Shown: positions 6,571 to 15,805, counted from the stretch's first letter. The stretch is 64,000 nt of DNA from Actinomycetes bacterium (GCA_030614915.1 JAUXAG010000003.1:1-64000); one strand, 5' to 3'. Program-made: numbers and translations. The notes: a model not told the origin generated them from the sequence alone.

Positions 6571-9506
6571 TGGATCATTTCGCAACAAAATTGTCTTGGT
6601 TCTTCAAGTGGTTGATAGTTTCTACTGTACACGTAAGTGTGCTGATTTGTCTTATTCTCGCGATTAAAGCTGTAATACGCAATCGCTTGGCGGTTCGCTG
6701 GCATTATTGGCTGTGGTTGCTCTTGTTGATACGTATGCTTATGCCCTGGGCTCCCCAAAGCAGCTTTAGCGTGTTCACTTTGATATCACAGGCGAAAAGC
6801 TCCATCGTTAGCGAACACATTGCCAAAGTAACACCATCAGCTCCCATAGTTGACGTAACAGCGAACCTGACACAGGATGTAATACCAAGAGCAACTGTAC
6901 CTCCGGAAGGCCAAGACCAGGTAAGTTTTACTGCGACAAGGCCCCAAACGGCCCCAAGCCCTACCAGTACGCCTTCTCTTGAAATCATTGGCATATTATC
7001 TTTGCTATGGCTTGTAGTCGCACTGGCTTTGGCAGTTGCCGCTTTGGCATGCAACTTCAAACTCTGGAGGATTATTAGATCCCAGAGGCCGCTGACTGAA
7101 GGGAGAATTCTCAATGCCTTAGAAGACTGCAAGGCCGAGATGGGTATCCAGACGATTTTAGGCGTTATTGTCACTGATAAAGTCAAGAGCCCAGCTCTTT
7201 TCGGTGTTGTTCGGCCCAGATTATTACTGCCCGAAGGGATAATCGAGACATTGACTCAGGAGGAACTGCGTTATGTTTTTCTTCACGAACTCGCCCACCT
7301 CAAACGGCGTGACATCTATCTTGGCTGGTTGATGGTTATCCTCCAGGTACTACACTGGTTCAATCCGCTGGTGTGGTTGGCTTTTCATCGTATGCGGGCA
7401 GACAGGGAATTAGCTTGCGATGGATTGGTACTGTCAACCATGCATGCTGGTGAATCAGAGCGGTACGGCACAACGATGGTTAATCTTTTAAGGGGATTCT
7501 CTCAGGTGCAATACGTGCCGGGAATAGCCGGGATACTGGAAAACAAGTCTCAACTAAAAAGGAGAATTACTATGATTGCACGATTCAAAAAAGGTTCATA
7601 TCGTTGGTCAACCATGGCGGTTGTTCTCTTAACGATCTTGGGCTGCGTGTTTTTAACAAACGCACGGGGAGTGTCGCAGACGGAAAATAAAGAGCCGGAG
7701 GTTATGGCTAAAGAGTTCGTAGAACTATTGGTTAAGGGACAGTTTTCGAAGGCCGTGGAAGGATTTGATGCAGCAATGAAAAAATCTTTGCCCACGGATA
7801 AGCTTGCCCAGACATGGAGAACGACAACCGGCCAAGCTGGTATTTTCAAACAGCAACTGGGCACTAGGCGGGAAAAGTTTCTGGGTTCTGAAATTGTCTT
7901 TGTCACGTGCGAATTCGAGAAGGGGCCGATGGATGTGAAAGTTGTATATGATAGCGACAACAAAGTGACTGGTCTGTGGTTTGTTCCCACTCCCCAAAAG
8001 GTACTAGAAGAATATAGAGGCAGAGCAAAAGTGAAACCGCAGGTCACGCCGCGAAGAATGAGAGTAGTAAAGCTCTCTTATGATGATGGGTCAAGTGAAG
8101 GCAGGAACAGCATAGCCGGCGGCGGTCACGCTGTACTATTTGAGGCTCCAGGTGAAGGGAGCATCCTAAAGTCGGTCCGCATTTACGGCTCCCGTTACGG
8201 CTACGATGATCCTCCTAAAGAGGACTTCCACATCTGGCTCTGCGACAAAGATTTCGAGGTGATCAAAGATTTTTCCTTTCCCTACTCACGCTTTATCAAA
8301 GGAAAGCCAAAATGGGTAACACTACGTGTAGAGCCAACGCCCGTTCCGGAAAGCTTCATAATCTGTGCCGGTTTCAACCCCGAACGAACCAAAGGGGTCT
8401 ACGTCCACTACGATGATAGCAGCAGTGGCAATTCCTTCTTCGCCTTGCCGGGACAAAAGCCCCGAGTCTTCAACCAGGGCGAATGGATGATTCAGGCGGT
8501 CCTCTCAGCACCTGCCATTGGGCCCGAACGACCTGTTCGCACAACAATCAGAATACCGAGGTCTATAGTTATCATAGCTGAGGACCTGCCCGTAGACAGA
8601 ATTGCTACAGACGACCGCAAGGTGACCATAGAGTACCTCAAATCCATATTTGGCAAACCCGACAGAGAAACGGAGACATATCTCGACTACAAGAAACAAA
8701 ACGGACTCGGTTTTTATCTTCGCGATTACCTGATCGCCATACATCTCAACCCTGGCTTCAAAGGTCACCTTGAAAACGGAATAACAATGGAATCCACTCT
8801 AGGCGAGATTTTTGAAGCCTTCGGTCAGCCTATACGAACTGAAGAAACTGAAGACCTTCGCAAAGATATGGAAGAGAGAGTTCTGTATCGCCGAGGGAAC
8901 ATCGGCCGAATCTCCTACCGTAACGTTACCTTCTGGCTAAAAAACGACAACATAAACCAAATCGCTATCGGTCCATGCTACCTGATAAGTGCTAAGGCCT
9001 ACGACGAAGCACGACAAAAGGTCGAAGTGGATAATAAACTTCAAGCCGAAGATCTCGCCGCCGAAGGATGGCGCCTCTGGAGGCAGCGTAAACTGCCCGA
9101 AGCTGAGGAAAAATTCAAGCAGGCAATCAAAAAGGACCCCACCAACGACAACGCCTTCCAGGGACTTGGCTGGGCTCAACTAAACCAGGGCAAAAAACTA
9201 AACGCCAAGGAGTCTTTTGAGAAATGCATTGAGATAAATCCAAGTAACGCAGCTGCTCTCAATGGACTCGGCTGGATCGCTTATGGAGCAGGTAAAAAGG
9301 ATGAAGCAATCACTTGGTGGGAGAAAGCTATCACAGCAGCGCCCGGTGCCACAGCTTCGCTCAGCGGCTTAACGAAGGTCTACATGGAACGTAAGGACTA
9401 TGGTAAGGCCGTGAAGTATTACCAGATGTGGCTCAATGCCGAGCCGGGCAGTGCCCAGGCCAAGTCAGGGCTGGAGAAAGCGAAGTCTGCACTTCAACAT
9501 AAATAG
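6570..9506 (+). CDS. BlaR1-like M56 membrane protease with long sensor and TPR tail
   Basis: 978 residues. N-terminal membrane helices (about 12-35, 48-62, 135-158) surround a cytoplasmic M56 zinc protease domain with HELAH at 239-243 and the downstream ADRELACD ligand segment. A further helix at about 345-362 leads outside the cell. The outer part has a DUF3887-like domain (about 370-480), a beta-rich region of unknown type (about 490-660), another segment to about 800, then TPR-like repeats from about 840 to the end. It would sense a signal and cleave the BlaI partner. There is no penicillin-binding domain, so the ligand is probably not a beta-lactam. Confidence 0.85.
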   Translation: MDHFATKLSWFFKWLIVSTVHVSVLICLILAIKAVIRNRLAVRWHYWLWLLLLIRMLMPWAPQSSFSVFTLISQAKSSIVSEHIAKVTPSAPIVDVTANLTQDVIPRATVPPEGQDQVSFTATRPQTAPSPTSTPSLEIIGILSLLWLVVALALAVAALACNFKLWRIIRSQRPLTEGRILNALEDCKAEMGIQTILGVIVTDKVKSPALFGVVRPRLLLPEGIIETLTQEELRYVFLHELAHLKRRDIYLGWLMVILQVLHWFNPLVWLAFHRMRADRELACDGLVLSTMHAGESERYGTTMVNLLRGFSQVQYVPGIAGILENKSQLKRRITMIARFKKGSYRWSTMAVVLLTILGCVFLTNARGVSQTENKEPEVMAKEFVELLVKGQFSKAVEGFDAAMKKSLPTDKLAQTWRTTTGQAGIFKQQLGTRREKFLGSEIVFVTCEFEKGPMDVKVVYDSDNKVTGLWFVPTPQKVLEEYRGRAKVKPQVTPRRMRVVKLSYDDGSSEGRNSIAGGGHAVLFEAPGEGSILKSVRIYGSRYGYDDPPKEDFHIWLCDKDFEVIKDFSFPYSRFIKGKPKWVTLRVEPTPVPESFIICAGFNPERTKGVYVHYDDSSSGNSFFALPGQKPRVFNQGEWMIQAVLSAPAIGPERPVRTTIRIPRSIVIIAEDLPVDRIATDDRKVTIEYLKSIFGKPDRETETYLDYKKQNGLGFYLRDYLIAIHLNPGFKGHLENGITMESTLGEIFEAFGQPIRTEETEDLRKDMEERVLYRRGNIGRISYRNVTFWLKNDNINQIAIGPCYLISAKAYDEARQKVEVDNKLQAEDLAAEGWRLWRQRKLPEAEEKFKQAIKKDPTNDNAFQGLGWAQLNQGKKLNAKESFEKCIEINPSNAAALNGLGWIAYGAGKKDEAITWWEKAITAAPGATASLSGLTKVYMERKDYGKAVKYYQMWLNAEPGSAQAKSGLEKAKSALQHK

Positions 9507-9555
9507 CCCTTTAAAGCCGGAATGAACAGGGCAAGAGAATTGGGTTAAGATGTAC

Positions 9556-10623
9556 TCAGACGTTGAAGCGGAAGGTGATTACGTCCCCGTCCTGCACCAG
9601 GTACTGTTTGGATTCGAGGCGGAGCTTGCCGTCTGCCTTGGCCTGCTTGAAGGAACCGGCTGCCTTGAGATCCTCAAATGCCACCACCTCCGCCCGGATA
9701 AATCCCCGCTGCATATCCGAATGAATCTTCCCCGCAGCCTCGGCGGCCGGTGTCTCGCCCGGAACCGTCCACGCCCGGCACTCATCGTGCGTATAGGTCA
9801 AAAAACTCACTAAGCCAAGCCTTTCATAGCAGCAGCCCACCAGCCGCTGGGCCGCCAATGTTTCTACGCCCATTTCAGCCATGAATTCGCTGCGTTCCTC
9901 CGCGCCCAGCTGCATCAATTCACTCTCGAGGCTGGCACAAAGAGCCAATTGCGGCACATCCTCAGGAGTTTGCACCTTGGGCGGAGCCTCCCGCTGGCCT
10001 TCGGACACATTCACCAGAACAGCCAGCGGCTTTTCCGTCAGAAACCCAAACGAGCTCACCATCTTCGCCTGCTCCGGAGTATGGATAATCTCAGACAGAG
10101 GCCGCTCCGCTTCCAGGCTTTGCCGGCCTTGCTCCAGCAGGGCCAATTCCTGCTTCTGATGCTCCCGCTGGGGCGTGGGTTTGGTAATCTGCACCTCGAG
10201 CTTTTCGATCCGCTTGCTCACCTGCTCCAAATCACAAAACAGAAACTCGCTGCTCAGCTCGGCAAAGTCCGCCCCCGGATCAATCCGCTCCCGATACGCA
10301 GGCACCGCCGGGTTCTCGAAGGCCCGCAAAACCAGCACCAGCATATCCGCCTGACGGATAGCCCCAATCAGCTTGAGGCTTTGCTGCTGATCACCAGCCG
10401 TGGCAAACGATAGGCCCGGCAAATCAGTGAATTCCAGGCCCGCATGGATGATCTTCTTGGCCTTGGTCAGCTCGCCCAGCCAATCCAGCCGCTCGTCCGG
10501 CACCTTGACCGTGCCCAACCGGCTCTTCTCGCTGTAGCCGCTCGAACCCGCTGCAATCCCCGTCAGTGCCGAAAACAGCGTGCTCTTGCCCGAGAGAGGA
10601 TGGCCCACAAGAGCTATGTTCAC
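9556..10623 (-). CDS. YchF/Obg-like GTPase or ATPase, divergent
   Basis: 355 residues, typical YchF length. The P-loop GHPLSGKST is at residues 7-15, DLPG follows near 68, and LVNVSEGQ occupies the place of the YchF NxxE base-recognition motif, which favours ATP over GTP in the family. A coiled-coil part is near 130-170 and a TGS-like C-terminus ends DGDVITFRFNV. The P-loop differs from the usual GxPNVGKST, so this may be a paralogue rather than the ribosome-associated YchF itself. It converges with the M56 gene. Confidence 0.8.
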   Translation of the reverse strand: MNIALVGHPLSGKSTLFSALTGIAAGSSGYSEKSRLGTVKVPDERLDWLGELTKAKKIIHAGLEFTDLPGLSFATAGDQQQSLKLIGAIRQADMLVLVLRAFENPAVPAYRERIDPGADFAELSSEFLFCDLEQVSKRIEKLEVQITKPTPQREHQKQELALLEQGRQSLEAERPLSEIIHTPEQAKMVSSFGFLTEKPLAVLVNVSEGQREAPPKVQTPEDVPQLALCASLESELMQLGAEERSEFMAEMGVETLAAQRLVGCCYERLGLVSFLTYTHDECRAWTVPGETPAAEAAGKIHSDMQRGFIRAEVVAFEDLKAAGSFKQAKADGKLRLESKQYLVQDGDVITFRFNV

Positions 10624-10780
10624 CTGACTTTGCTCCCCGGAAAAAACCTGCCCTCAGCTACTCTGTAAAAAAATGTTATCCGAATACCCCCCCAAGTGCA
10701 ACTGCCCTCGCCTCTCGACAATAACCACCACAAGGATTATCCTGAACTGCAGCAGACCCTGAACGCACCGAAAGGAACCC

Positions 10781-11746
10781 ATGCCTGCAAAAGTCGCCCT
10801 GGTAAAGTGTCCGGATTACCACCAGGACAACCTCCACCAGGCCACAAGTAAGCTTCTGGATCTGCTCGGCGGCTGGGATCAATTCGTCCAGCCGGGCCAG
10901 CGGGTCCTGATCAAGCCCAACTTTATTGCCCCGCGGACCCCGGAGGTCCCCGCCCAGACGGATGGCCGCCTGGTAACCGAGATTGCCCGCCAGCTCAAGC
11001 AAATCGGCGCCCAAGTGCTTATCGGCGATTCCACTGCCTGGGGCTCACTTGGAAAAAATGCCGCCTTGGCCGGCCTCGATCAGCTAACCCTCGATGCCCT
11101 CGGGGTCCGTTTGGTCAAGTTCAATCGCCCTCGCCGCGTAACCATCCAAACTCCCCGTGGCCCAAGGAAGGTAAGCATCGACCGGACGGCACTGGAGGCG
11201 GATAAGATCATCAGTGTGCCCAAGCTCAAGGCCCATCAACAACTGCTCCTCACCGGGGCCTTGAAAAACCCCTTCGGTACCATCGTCGGCAAACGCAAAG
11301 CCTACTGGCACTTTCGCTATGGCCAGCCCGAAACCTTTACCGATATGATCGTCGGTATCTACCGGAAGGTTCGGCCGGTCTTGAATATCCTCGACGCCGT
11401 GGTAGCCTTGGAAGGTCAAGGCCCCATAAGAGGTCGCCCCAGAAAACTCGCCCTGCTCTTAGCCTCCACCGATGCCGCAGCGGTCGATCGCGTAGCTTGC
11501 GAACTTGTAGATGCCCCACCTGGCCAAGTGCCCATGCTAGCCGCTGCCGAGCGAGCTGCAGTCGGGGCGACGCAAATGGCTGACATTGAACTGCTCGGCC
11601 AGGACCTCCAGGAGATGCGCATAAATGATTTTCTCTTTCCCGAGCCAACTCCCCTACGATTTAGTTTACTGCACGTTTGCCGTAGCGTTGTCAGGCAAGC
11701 TCGTATACTCTTGGGCGAGCACCGAGAGAACCGGCGAAGAGAATAG
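10781..11746 (+). CDS. DUF362 domain protein
   Basis: 321 residues with DUF362 features: VLIKPNFI at about 46-53, a nucleotide-fold part with IGDSTAW, KLKAHQQLLLTGALKNPFG in the middle, and DAVVALEGQGPIRG near 205-220. Members are often fused to or next to ferredoxins; here no CxxCxxC cluster is present. The biochemical role is unknown. The ATG follows AAAGGAA. The DinB gene starts 16 bases downstream on the same strand. Confidence 0.85.
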   Translation: MPAKVALVKCPDYHQDNLHQATSKLLDLLGGWDQFVQPGQRVLIKPNFIAPRTPEVPAQTDGRLVTEIARQLKQIGAQVLIGDSTAWGSLGKNAALAGLDQLTLDALGVRLVKFNRPRRVTIQTPRGPRKVSIDRTALEADKIISVPKLKAHQQLLLTGALKNPFGTIVGKRKAYWHFRYGQPETFTDMIVGIYRKVRPVLNILDAVVALEGQGPIRGRPRKLALLLASTDAAAVDRVACELVDAPPGQVPMLAAAERAAVGATQMADIELLGQDLQEMRINDFLFPEPTPLRFSLLHVCRSVVRQARILLGEHRENRRRE

Positions 11747-11761
11747 CCAAAGGAGTCAGCT

Positions 11762-12247
11762 ATGGACGCAAAACAATTCGTCATCGGACAGATGCAGATG
11801 GTGCGGAATATGCTGCTCGAATGGGTCAAAGATATACCCGATCAGCAGATCACCACCCGAGCCGTCGACGACGGCGTGCACTTGGCCTGGATACTCAGCC
11901 ACCTGGCCTGGAGCGAAGCCGGCACCGTAAATAAATTCATCCGTGAAGCTCAAAACCCTCTGCGCCACCTCGGCAAATCCTGCGGCATGCATTCGACCGT
12001 AGTGGACGAGCCCAGCGCCTATCCCTCCAAGGCCGAGGCCCTGGCCACTCTCGAAGAGGTCCGCGCCGACAGCCTCAAGTTCCTCGACTCTCTCAGTCCC
12101 GCCGACTTGGACAACCCCGTCAAGGCCGGCCCGCCGCAGTTCAAAACCTGGGGCTCAATCTTCGCCCTGATCCCTGCCCACGAGGCCCACCACAACGGCC
12201 AAGTCTCCGTCATCTGGCGAAAGCTGGGCCACGAGCCGAGGATATAG
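11762..12247 (+). CDS. DinB-family protein
   Basis: 161-residue four-helix-bundle protein of the DinB/YfiT type. The three expected metal-binding histidines are visible: H47 in ILSHLAW and H140 and H143/H144 in AHEAHHNGQ. Family members are metal-dependent thiol transferases or have unknown activity, so the substrate cannot be named. Good AAGGAG site nine bases before the ATG. Probably in one transcript with the DUF362 gene. Confidence 0.88.
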   Translation: MDAKQFVIGQMQMVRNMLLEWVKDIPDQQITTRAVDDGVHLAWILSHLAWSEAGTVNKFIREAQNPLRHLGKSCGMHSTVVDEPSAYPSKAEALATLEEVRADSLKFLDSLSPADLDNPVKAGPPQFKTWGSIFALIPAHEAHHNGQVSVIWRKLGHEPRI

Positions 12248-12301
12248 ATTATTTTGCAGCAGATTGCGCAGAAAAAGCTGCCCAAAATATCAAGGAAAAA
12301 C

Positions 12302-12321
12302 GGTAACTGTCCCTAGTTTTC
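12302..12321. repeat. REP-like arm, copy 1 (partial)
   Basis: GGTAACTGTCCCTAGTTTTC is the right arm of the hairpin repeat seen complete at 12912-12968, 60451-60502 and 61006-61065. The left arm is not recognisable here. It lies upstream of the orphan gene at 12413. Confidence 0.7.
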
Positions 12322-12412
12322 TATTCAAGGAAGATTGTGATATTATAGTGGAATTGGAAGGCTTGATTATGTAATCAAGCGTTTGATATGGGAAATGCCA
12401 GGAGAAATTGAA

Positions 12413-12838
12413 ATGTTCGATATTTGGATGGTGTTGGTGCCGGGGGGTATTTTAGCCCTGTTGGTGGGAGTTGGGCTGGTTATCCCAGCAAAACGCAGGA
12501 CTGGGCTTGTTGTCCTGGCTGTGGGAGCCGTATTGCTGTGCGCGGGGGTTCTAAGGGCTTGGCATGTTCAAAATGCCACGATGTCTATGGCTAGGGCGCA
12601 TCAGCAAGTGCAAAATGGCATGAGTAAAGCGGAGGTCAAAGCCTTGCTTGGGGAACCAGGCCTCATTGCATCTGCTGACGCAACAGGCAAACTGCAAGTA
12701 CCTTGGAAGAGCCGAAGAGACCTTGACATTCCCGAAGCGGCTTTGGCATGGGAATATCGACCACTGCGGCGCGGCCTGCATCTTTACCGAGTATATTTTG
12801 ACAGCGATGGCCGTGTCATAGGGAAGGCCGCAGATTAG
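12413..12838 (+). CDS. Small membrane protein with BamE/SmpA-like domain
   Basis: 141 residues. Two hydrophobic helices (about 5-27 and 34-52) are followed by a periplasmic or cytoplasmic domain whose VQNGMSKAEVKALLGEPG block (about 68-85) is the hallmark of BamE/SmpA-like folds. The end, with YRVYFDSDGRVIG, also fits that fold. Unlike BamE it has no lipoprotein signal, so this is not an assembly-complex subunit call. The ATG at 12413 follows AGGAG; the frame opens at 12383. It stands alone between two copies of a REP-like repeat. Confidence 0.72.
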   Translation: MFDIWMVLVPGGILALLVGVGLVIPAKRRTGLVVLAVGAVLLCAGVLRAWHVQNATMSMARAHQQVQNGMSKAEVKALLGEPGLIASADATGKLQVPWKSRRDLDIPEAALAWEYRPLRRGLHLYRVYFDSDGRVIGKAAD

Positions 12839-12911
12839 AGGCGGTGATAGCCAACAGCGGACGGTCCGCTCATTTGTTTCCGGCGGGCTCGATCTAGCCG
12901 CCCCGAAAAAG

Positions 12912-12968
12912 GAAACTAGGGACAGTTGCCTATTTCTGCTAGAAAAAACGGTAACTATCCCTGGTTTT
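12912..12968. repeat. REP-like hairpin repeat, copy 2
   Basis: Imperfect inverted arms GAAACTAGGGACAGTTGCC (12912-12930) and GGTAACTATCCCTGGTTTT (12950-12968) around a 19-base loop. Same family and same orientation as the copies near 60.5 and 61.0 kb. Confidence 0.8.
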
Positions 12969-12971
12969 GCA

Positions 12972-14096
12972 TCACTTTGTGCCTTTGTGCCTCTGTGCCT
13001 TTGTGCCTTCCTTCAATTCCTGGTAAAGGCTCACGTAGCTCTCGTAGCGGGTGGGAAAGATCTCCCCCGCTTCCAGGGCGGCCTTGACCGCACAGTCAAT
13101 CTCCTTAACGTGCGAGCAGGGCTGAAACTTGCAATCGGTCCCGAACTCGGCAATCTCCGGATACGAGCCCGCCAAATCCACGGCTGGAACGTCCCACAAA
13201 CTGAACTGTCTGATCCCCGGCGTGTCGATAACATATCCCCCAAAGCTCAGGCTCAATAGCGACGCGTTCTTAGTAGCGTGCTGACCCTTGCTCGTCTTGG
13301 CACTTACTTTAGTGGTCTTCAGCACCAACTCCGGATCAACAGCCGTCAGCAGTGAGCTCTTGCCCACGCCCGACTGCCCCGCCAGCACAGAGGTCTTGCC
13401 CCGCAGTAGCTCGCAGAAACCATCCAGGCCCACAGCCTCCGTGGCCGAGGTTGCCACGGCCGGGTAACCCAGCGAGCGATACATCTCGAGAGGCTCAACA
13501 TAACTCCCCTGCGGATCGAGATCGATTTTATTGATGCACACCGCCGCCTCCAGCTCTCCGTACTCAGCCGCCACCAGATACCTGTCGATCAATCGCGGCC
13601 GAAACGACGGCTCGCGAGTCGAGACCACCACAATCACCCGGTCTACGTTAGCGGCCATAATATGCTGAAGTCGCCTTCGCGGACCCGTTCCCCGCCTGGT
13701 AAGAATCGTCCGCCTGGCGCCCACCTGCTCGATAGCCCCCTCCTGCTCGCCGACCAGGCTGAAGTACACCTTATCCCCCACAGCCAGCACCGTCTGCCGC
13801 CGCGAATCCTTTGCTGTCAGTATCCCCCGCAGCACGCATTGATATTCCTTATCGCCGCTGCGCACTCGGCACGAGCCCGGACCGATCGACAGCACCGTCC
13901 CCTCCAGCAAACCTTCCCGCGACCGGGCGTGCCGATCCAGTTGCGGATCGTCGCTGGTCGTGCCCACCTTCCGCGGCTTGCCCCGAGGCGCGTCCAAGGC
14001 ATCGCGATCCAGATGCGGATCCCCGTCCAGTTCACCAGCCTCGTACCGCTGCGTCAAGTCCCGAGGACGAGGTCGTTTACGTCGGTATCTACCCAA
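12972..14096 (-). CDS. rsgA: Ribosome small-subunit-dependent GTPase A
   Basis: 374 residues. A basic N-terminal tail is followed by an OB-fold (about 65-130), a circularly permuted GTPase domain with NKID, then GQSGVGKSS, then DTPG, and the zinc motif DCKFQPCSHVKEIDC near 325-338. It helps mature the 30S subunit. The start is a TTG with GGAAAGGG upstream; no better start is apparent. The last 12 or so residues (KAQRHKGTK) are encoded by a short tandem repeat shared with intergenic regions, so the C-terminus has been overwritten or extended by repeat sequence. Confidence 0.92.
   Translation of the reverse strand: MGRYRRKRPRPRDLTQRYEAGELDGDPHLDRDALDAPRGKPRKVGTTSDDPQLDRHARSREGLLEGTVLSIGPGSCRVRSGDKEYQCVLRGILTAKDSRRQTVLAVGDKVYFSLVGEQEGAIEQVGARRTILTRRGTGPRRRLQHIMAANVDRVIVVVSTREPSFRPRLIDRYLVAAEYGELEAAVCINKIDLDPQGSYVEPLEMYRSLGYPAVATSATEAVGLDGFCELLRGKTSVLAGQSGVGKSSLLTAVDPELVLKTTKVSAKTSKGQHATKNASLLSLSFGGYVIDTPGIRQFSLWDVPAVDLAGSYPEIAEFGTDCKFQPCSHVKEIDCAVKAALEAGEIFPTRYESYVSLYQELKEGTKAQRHKGTK
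12975..13011. repeat. Short tandem repeat (TTTGTGCCT units) in the 3' end of rsgA
   Basis: Four near-identical units of about nine bases with core TTTGTGCC. The same core, on the other strand, appears at 15704-15721 and 25511-25551, so it is a dispersed intergenic repeat family. Confidence 0.75.
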
Positions 14097-14130
14097 AGAA
14101 CCCTTTCCGTATGTGCTGGCTGCACTTACT

Positions 14131-14166
14131 CATCTGCCGTACGCCGACCTATTATACTCCTGCATC
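14131..14166 (-). promoter_or_regulatory. Direct repeat copy A with a TATAAT -10, upstream of rsgA
   Basis: 36 bases that match 15636-15671 at about 29 positions. On the minus strand it holds TATAAT at 14156-14151, with CTGACA 15 bases upstream (14177-14172), about 55 bases before the rsgA start. Probable rsgA promoter lying just after the S41 peptidase stop codon. Confidence 0.6.
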
Positions 14167-14173
14167 TTCTATG

Positions 14174-15490
14174 TCAGTGCCGTTTTATGCTAAGATATTC
14201 TTCTGCACGTTTTATGCCGGAGTTAATTCCTCGTTGTAGTTCATCTGGGACAATCTCAACTGTTCTATGAGGAGTAATACCTTTGTATTCTATGGGCTGT
14301 CTATTGAAACCCCTTCTGCTACGCGTAGGTAGGATAATAGTACCAAGTTTATGAGGAAGCTGCCAACTCCGTTTTGCGCTTGATGACCCAGCAGTGGTGG
14401 AACCCATAAGATATGCACCAGCGGAATAGACCAGATCACGAGCAAGGGTTTCACCAGCAGAGAAAGTACCTGCATCGATCAATACCACCATGTTACCCCG
14501 ATAAAACGGAATGCCAGCTGAGGGACCATTCTTCTTATTAAATCGCTTGAAGACTTCTCTATTATATCGCCCTCCACCATTGCCACGTAGGTCAACAATC
14601 AATCCTTTTATGCCCTCGAAATCACGCAGAGCAGCGTCAATGGATTTTATAAGATTGGAATCAATACGTCGCAGATAAATATATCCATGGCCGCTCTCCA
14701 ACTTTCCATAAAGGCAACTTCCGGAGCGTTTGAGGTTTTGTGGCATAGCATATGTATGTGGCCATCCACGAACCTTCCATTTGTTCACGAGAGTGATAGT
14801 CTGAGGCTTCCCATCATTCATAATAGTTATTCGATGAGTATCATTTTCTTGGCCTTGGAGTGGAATACGATAAGCATATAATCTGGCACGTTGAGGACTA
14901 GAAAAATATCCGCCCTTTGCCCAACTCTCTCCAGTTGCTTGGTCAAGAAATCGACGAGCGTTCTTTCCATCAATTTCAGACACTATAGTGCCTATTGGCA
15001 TTTCAGTCATATATTCCTTCGGGCAGCTCATAATTACCACTTGCTTATTTATTGCAGGGTGAAAACTTACGCCGGGATAAAAGTGGGGTTTACTTTGAAG
15101 CTCGGCGCCTTTGACCTCCCTAAATCTGACATGAGCATCTCTGAGACAACGTCGTGCCTCATCAAGCAAACGGTAGAACTCACTATCTGAGCTGCAAGAT
15201 TCAATTCTTCCGAACGCCTGTCTCTTGTAAATAGCCCAGTCTTGCCGAATACGTTTTAAATCGAAAAATGGGTATGTTTTATCTATCTCTTTTATGAATG
15301 CAACAATCGCTTCTCTATATTCATTATTACCAAGCCTTGGTTCTTTTTTATCAGATTCTTCCTTTGGATAACTATCCTGTGATTTGTTTTTTGGCGTGTC
15401 CACTACTGCTTTATTGACTTGCCCAGCCCAAGATGTACCTAGCACTGCCAATAAAGCTAAAATTACCACATATGTTTTACTATATTCCAT
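14174..15490 (-). CDS. Secreted S41-family serine peptidase
   Basis: 438 residues beginning with a signal peptide (MEYSKTYVVILALLAVLGTSWA). A polar linker leads to an N-terminal domain, then the S41 catalytic core: GLIVDLRGNGGG at 296-307 and DAGTFSAGE at 339-347, where S344 is the likely nucleophile. No clear PDZ domain is seen, closer to the tail-specific or tricorn-core-like S41 proteins than to CtpA. The start at 15490 is chosen for the signal peptide; the frame extends to 15565. More AT-rich than rsgA, and flanked by a 36-base direct repeat, which suggests insertion. Confidence 0.85.
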   Translation of the reverse strand: MEYSKTYVVILALLAVLGTSWAGQVNKAVVDTPKNKSQDSYPKEESDKKEPRLGNNEYREAIVAFIKEIDKTYPFFDLKRIRQDWAIYKRQAFGRIESCSSDSEFYRLLDEARRCLRDAHVRFREVKGAELQSKPHFYPGVSFHPAINKQVVIMSCPKEYMTEMPIGTIVSEIDGKNARRFLDQATGESWAKGGYFSSPQRARLYAYRIPLQGQENDTHRITIMNDGKPQTITLVNKWKVRGWPHTYAMPQNLKRSGSCLYGKLESGHGYIYLRRIDSNLIKSIDAALRDFEGIKGLIVDLRGNGGGRYNREVFKRFNKKNGPSAGIPFYRGNMVVLIDAGTFSAGETLARDLVYSAGAYLMGSTTAGSSSAKRSWQLPHKLGTIILPTRSRRGFNRQPIEYKGITPHRTVEIVPDELQRGINSGIKRAEEYLSIKRH

Positions 15491-15635
15491 GTCATCCGCC
15501 TGAACGGGCTTCCGGCGGCGAAAATCGCCGCCTGCCAGACCGTCCATCGCCTCATTCGAGCCCATCAGGGCGCATCCCCGCTACCTAATTGTCCCAAAAG
15601 GCCGAGATGTTCCGGCCCCAGTTTCCAGATTCACA

Positions 15636-15671
15636 CTTCTGCCGAACGCCAACCTATTATACTATAACATC
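15636..15671 (-). promoter_or_regulatory. Direct repeat copy B with a TATAAT -10, upstream of the S41 peptidase
   Basis: Matches copy A at 14131-14166 in the same orientation. TATAAT on the minus strand at 15661-15656 could start a transcript with a leader of about 160 bases before the S41 ATG. No good -35 was found. Confidence 0.5.
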
Positions 15672-15703
15672 GTCGGCCTGGGCAGATAAGTCGAGGATAA
15701 AGA

Positions 15704-15721
15704 AAGGCACAGAGGCACAAA
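15704..15721. repeat. Dispersed AGGCACAGAGGCACAAAG repeat
   Basis: Same unit, opposite strand, as the tandem repeat inside the rsgA 3' end. Confidence 0.65.
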
Positions 15722-15776
15722 GTAAGAAAGGAAGCCCCCCAGGATAAATCCGCCTATGGCGGACTGAATAAAGGAC

Positions 15777-15805
15777 TTGGCATGCTGATTAGCCAAAACT
15801 TTAAT
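15777..15805 (+). promoter_or_regulatory. Candidate sigma-70-type promoter of the CstA gene
   Basis: TTGGCA at 15777-15782 and TTTAAT at 15800-15805 with a 17-base spacer, about 130 bases before the chosen ATG. Confidence 0.5.
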
